From Gammaproteobacteria bacterium (GTDB lineage: Bacteria > Pseudomonadota > Gammaproteobacteria > GCA-001735895), in NCBI GenBank assembly GCA_021767985.1, contig JAASSH010000178.1:1-5659 (forward strand): 5,659 nt of DNA, given 5' to 3'. The translations under genes were made by a program, and so were the position numbers. Within the stretch, counting starts at the first letter, position 1. Every line of letters starts with the position of its first letter. Positions 4,904-5,659 of the stretch are shown here, in pieces. The notes under the pieces were generated by a model. That model ran no database searches and was not told where the DNA came from. It was given only the letters and a program-made list of their open reading frames with translations.

Positions 4904-5659
4904 ATGCAAATCGGCAACCTTCTCTATGAAACCGGCGCCCGTGTAGCGACAATCACCCTCAATCGCCCTGAGAAATACAATGCGATTACCGAGCGCATGC
5001 CCGGGGACCTGGTCGATGCGGTCGGGCGCGCCAGCGATGATGACTCGGTGCACGTCATCGTGCTGACCGGCGCCGGCAAGGGATTCTGCAGCGGTTACGA
5101 CCTCGGCCTCATTGCCGAGGCCAGTGGTGAGAACCCGGTCTACCAGGATGCACCGTGGGACGCGATGATCGACTATCGCTTCATGCGCCGCTGCACTGAC
5201 AGCTTCATGTCGCTGTGGCGCTGCCCAAAACCGGTGATCGCGAAGGTCAACGGCGACGCGGTTGCCGGCGGTAGCGATATCGCGTTGTGCTGCGACTTGA
5301 TCGTCATGTCAGAGAGAGCCCGTATCGGTTACCCCCCGGCGCGCGTCTGGGGTTGCCCGACCACGGCGATGTGGGGGTACCGTCTCGGTGCAGAACGGGC
5401 GAAACGCATGCTGTTCACCGGTGACCTCGTCAGCGGCACGGAGGCTGAAGAGATGGGGTTGATCCTGCAGGCCGTGCCAGCGGCGGAACTCGACGCGACG
5501 GTAACGGCGCTCGTCGATCGCATCAAGGGCGTGCCGAAGAACCCGCTCGCGATGATGAAAACACTGGTCAACCAGGTTTACGACAACATGGGGATGAACA
5601 GCACGCAAACGCTGGCGACCTTATTCGACGGCATCGCCCGTCACAGCCCGGAGGGCGTC
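4904..5659 (+). CDS. Crotonase-fold protein, 3' end beyond the window
   Basis: This open frame of 252 codons reaches the window edge without a stop, so the C-terminus is missing. The start is supported by GGAG (4893-4896) seven bases before the ATG, 13 bases after the previous gene. Crotonase segments are ATITLNRPEKYNAI (15-28), the oxyanion-hole segments KGFCSGYDL (59-67) and NGDAVAGGSDIAL (116-128), then PPARVWGCP (144-152) and ERAKRMLFTGDLV (164-176). At the two catalytic positions of classical hydratases it has Asp125 (in GGSD) and Pro145, so both glutamates are absent. A long insert of about 30 residues after the first oxyanion segment (68-97) separates it from the neighbouring crotonase, to which it is only distantly similar; it does not look like a recent duplicate. 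A crotonase-type CoA enzyme is likely, but hydratase activity is doubtful. Confidence 0.9.
   Translation, partial: MQIGNLLYETGARVATITLNRPEKYNAITERMPGDLVDAVGRASDDDSVHVIVLTGAGKGFCSGYDLGLIAEASGENPVYQDAPWDAMIDYRFMRRCTDSFMSLWRCPKPVIAKVNGDAVAGGSDIALCCDLIVMSERARIGYPPARVWGCPTTAMWGYRLGAERAKRMLFTGDLVSGTEAEEMGLILQAVPAAELDATVTALVDRIKGVPKNPLAMMKTLVNQVYDNMGMNSTQTLATLFDGIARHSPEGV

Noticed and set aside
1270..5659. Direct naming of the operon as dmdA-dmdB-dmdD (DMSP demethylation)
   Set aside because: No acyl-CoA dehydrogenase is present in the window, the crotonases lack the two glutamates used by DmdD, and the ligase motifs are common to the whole superfamily.

Overview
The window reads as chromosomal DNA of a bacterium, most likely a GC-rich member of the Pseudomonadota. 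The grounds are the GC-rich codon third positions, the GcvA-type LysR regulator and the general style of the acyl-CoA genes. The sequence alone does not fix a genus. No RNA gene, transposon, CRISPR array or phage gene was seen.

Layout: bases 1-277 hold no convincing gene, only an imperfect inverted repeat. A LysR-family regulator is encoded on the minus strand (278-1147). A 122-base AT-rich divergent intergenic region (1148-1269) follows, with three perfect short palindromes and a reasonable sigma70-like promoter for the rightward genes. Four plus-strand genes then run to the right edge with gaps of 12, 27 and 13 bases, which is the pattern of one operon. They encode a folate-dependent methyltransferase/demethylase-type protein of the GcvT/DmdA superfamily, a class I adenylate-forming acyl-CoA ligase, a complete crotonase-fold protein, and a second crotonase-fold protein cut by the window end.

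How they may work together (inference): the ligase would activate a carboxylic acid to its CoA thioester, and the two crotonase-fold enzymes would act on that thioester or on later acyl-CoA intermediates. The GcvT-like protein would move a methyl or one-carbon group from the substrate to tetrahydrofolate. This order of classes (DmdA-like, ligase, crotonase) recalls the dimethylsulfoniopropionate (DMSP) demethylation pathway DmdA-B-C-D. However, no acyl-CoA dehydrogenase (DmdC) lies in the window, and neither crotonase keeps the two catalytic glutamates of a hydratase such as DmdD. The cluster is better described as an uncharacterised methylated-acid or acyl-CoA catabolic operon under a divergent LysR regulator than as a DMSP operon. 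The most notable points are the unusual active-site residues of the two crotonases and the pairing of a one-carbon enzyme with acyl-CoA chemistry.
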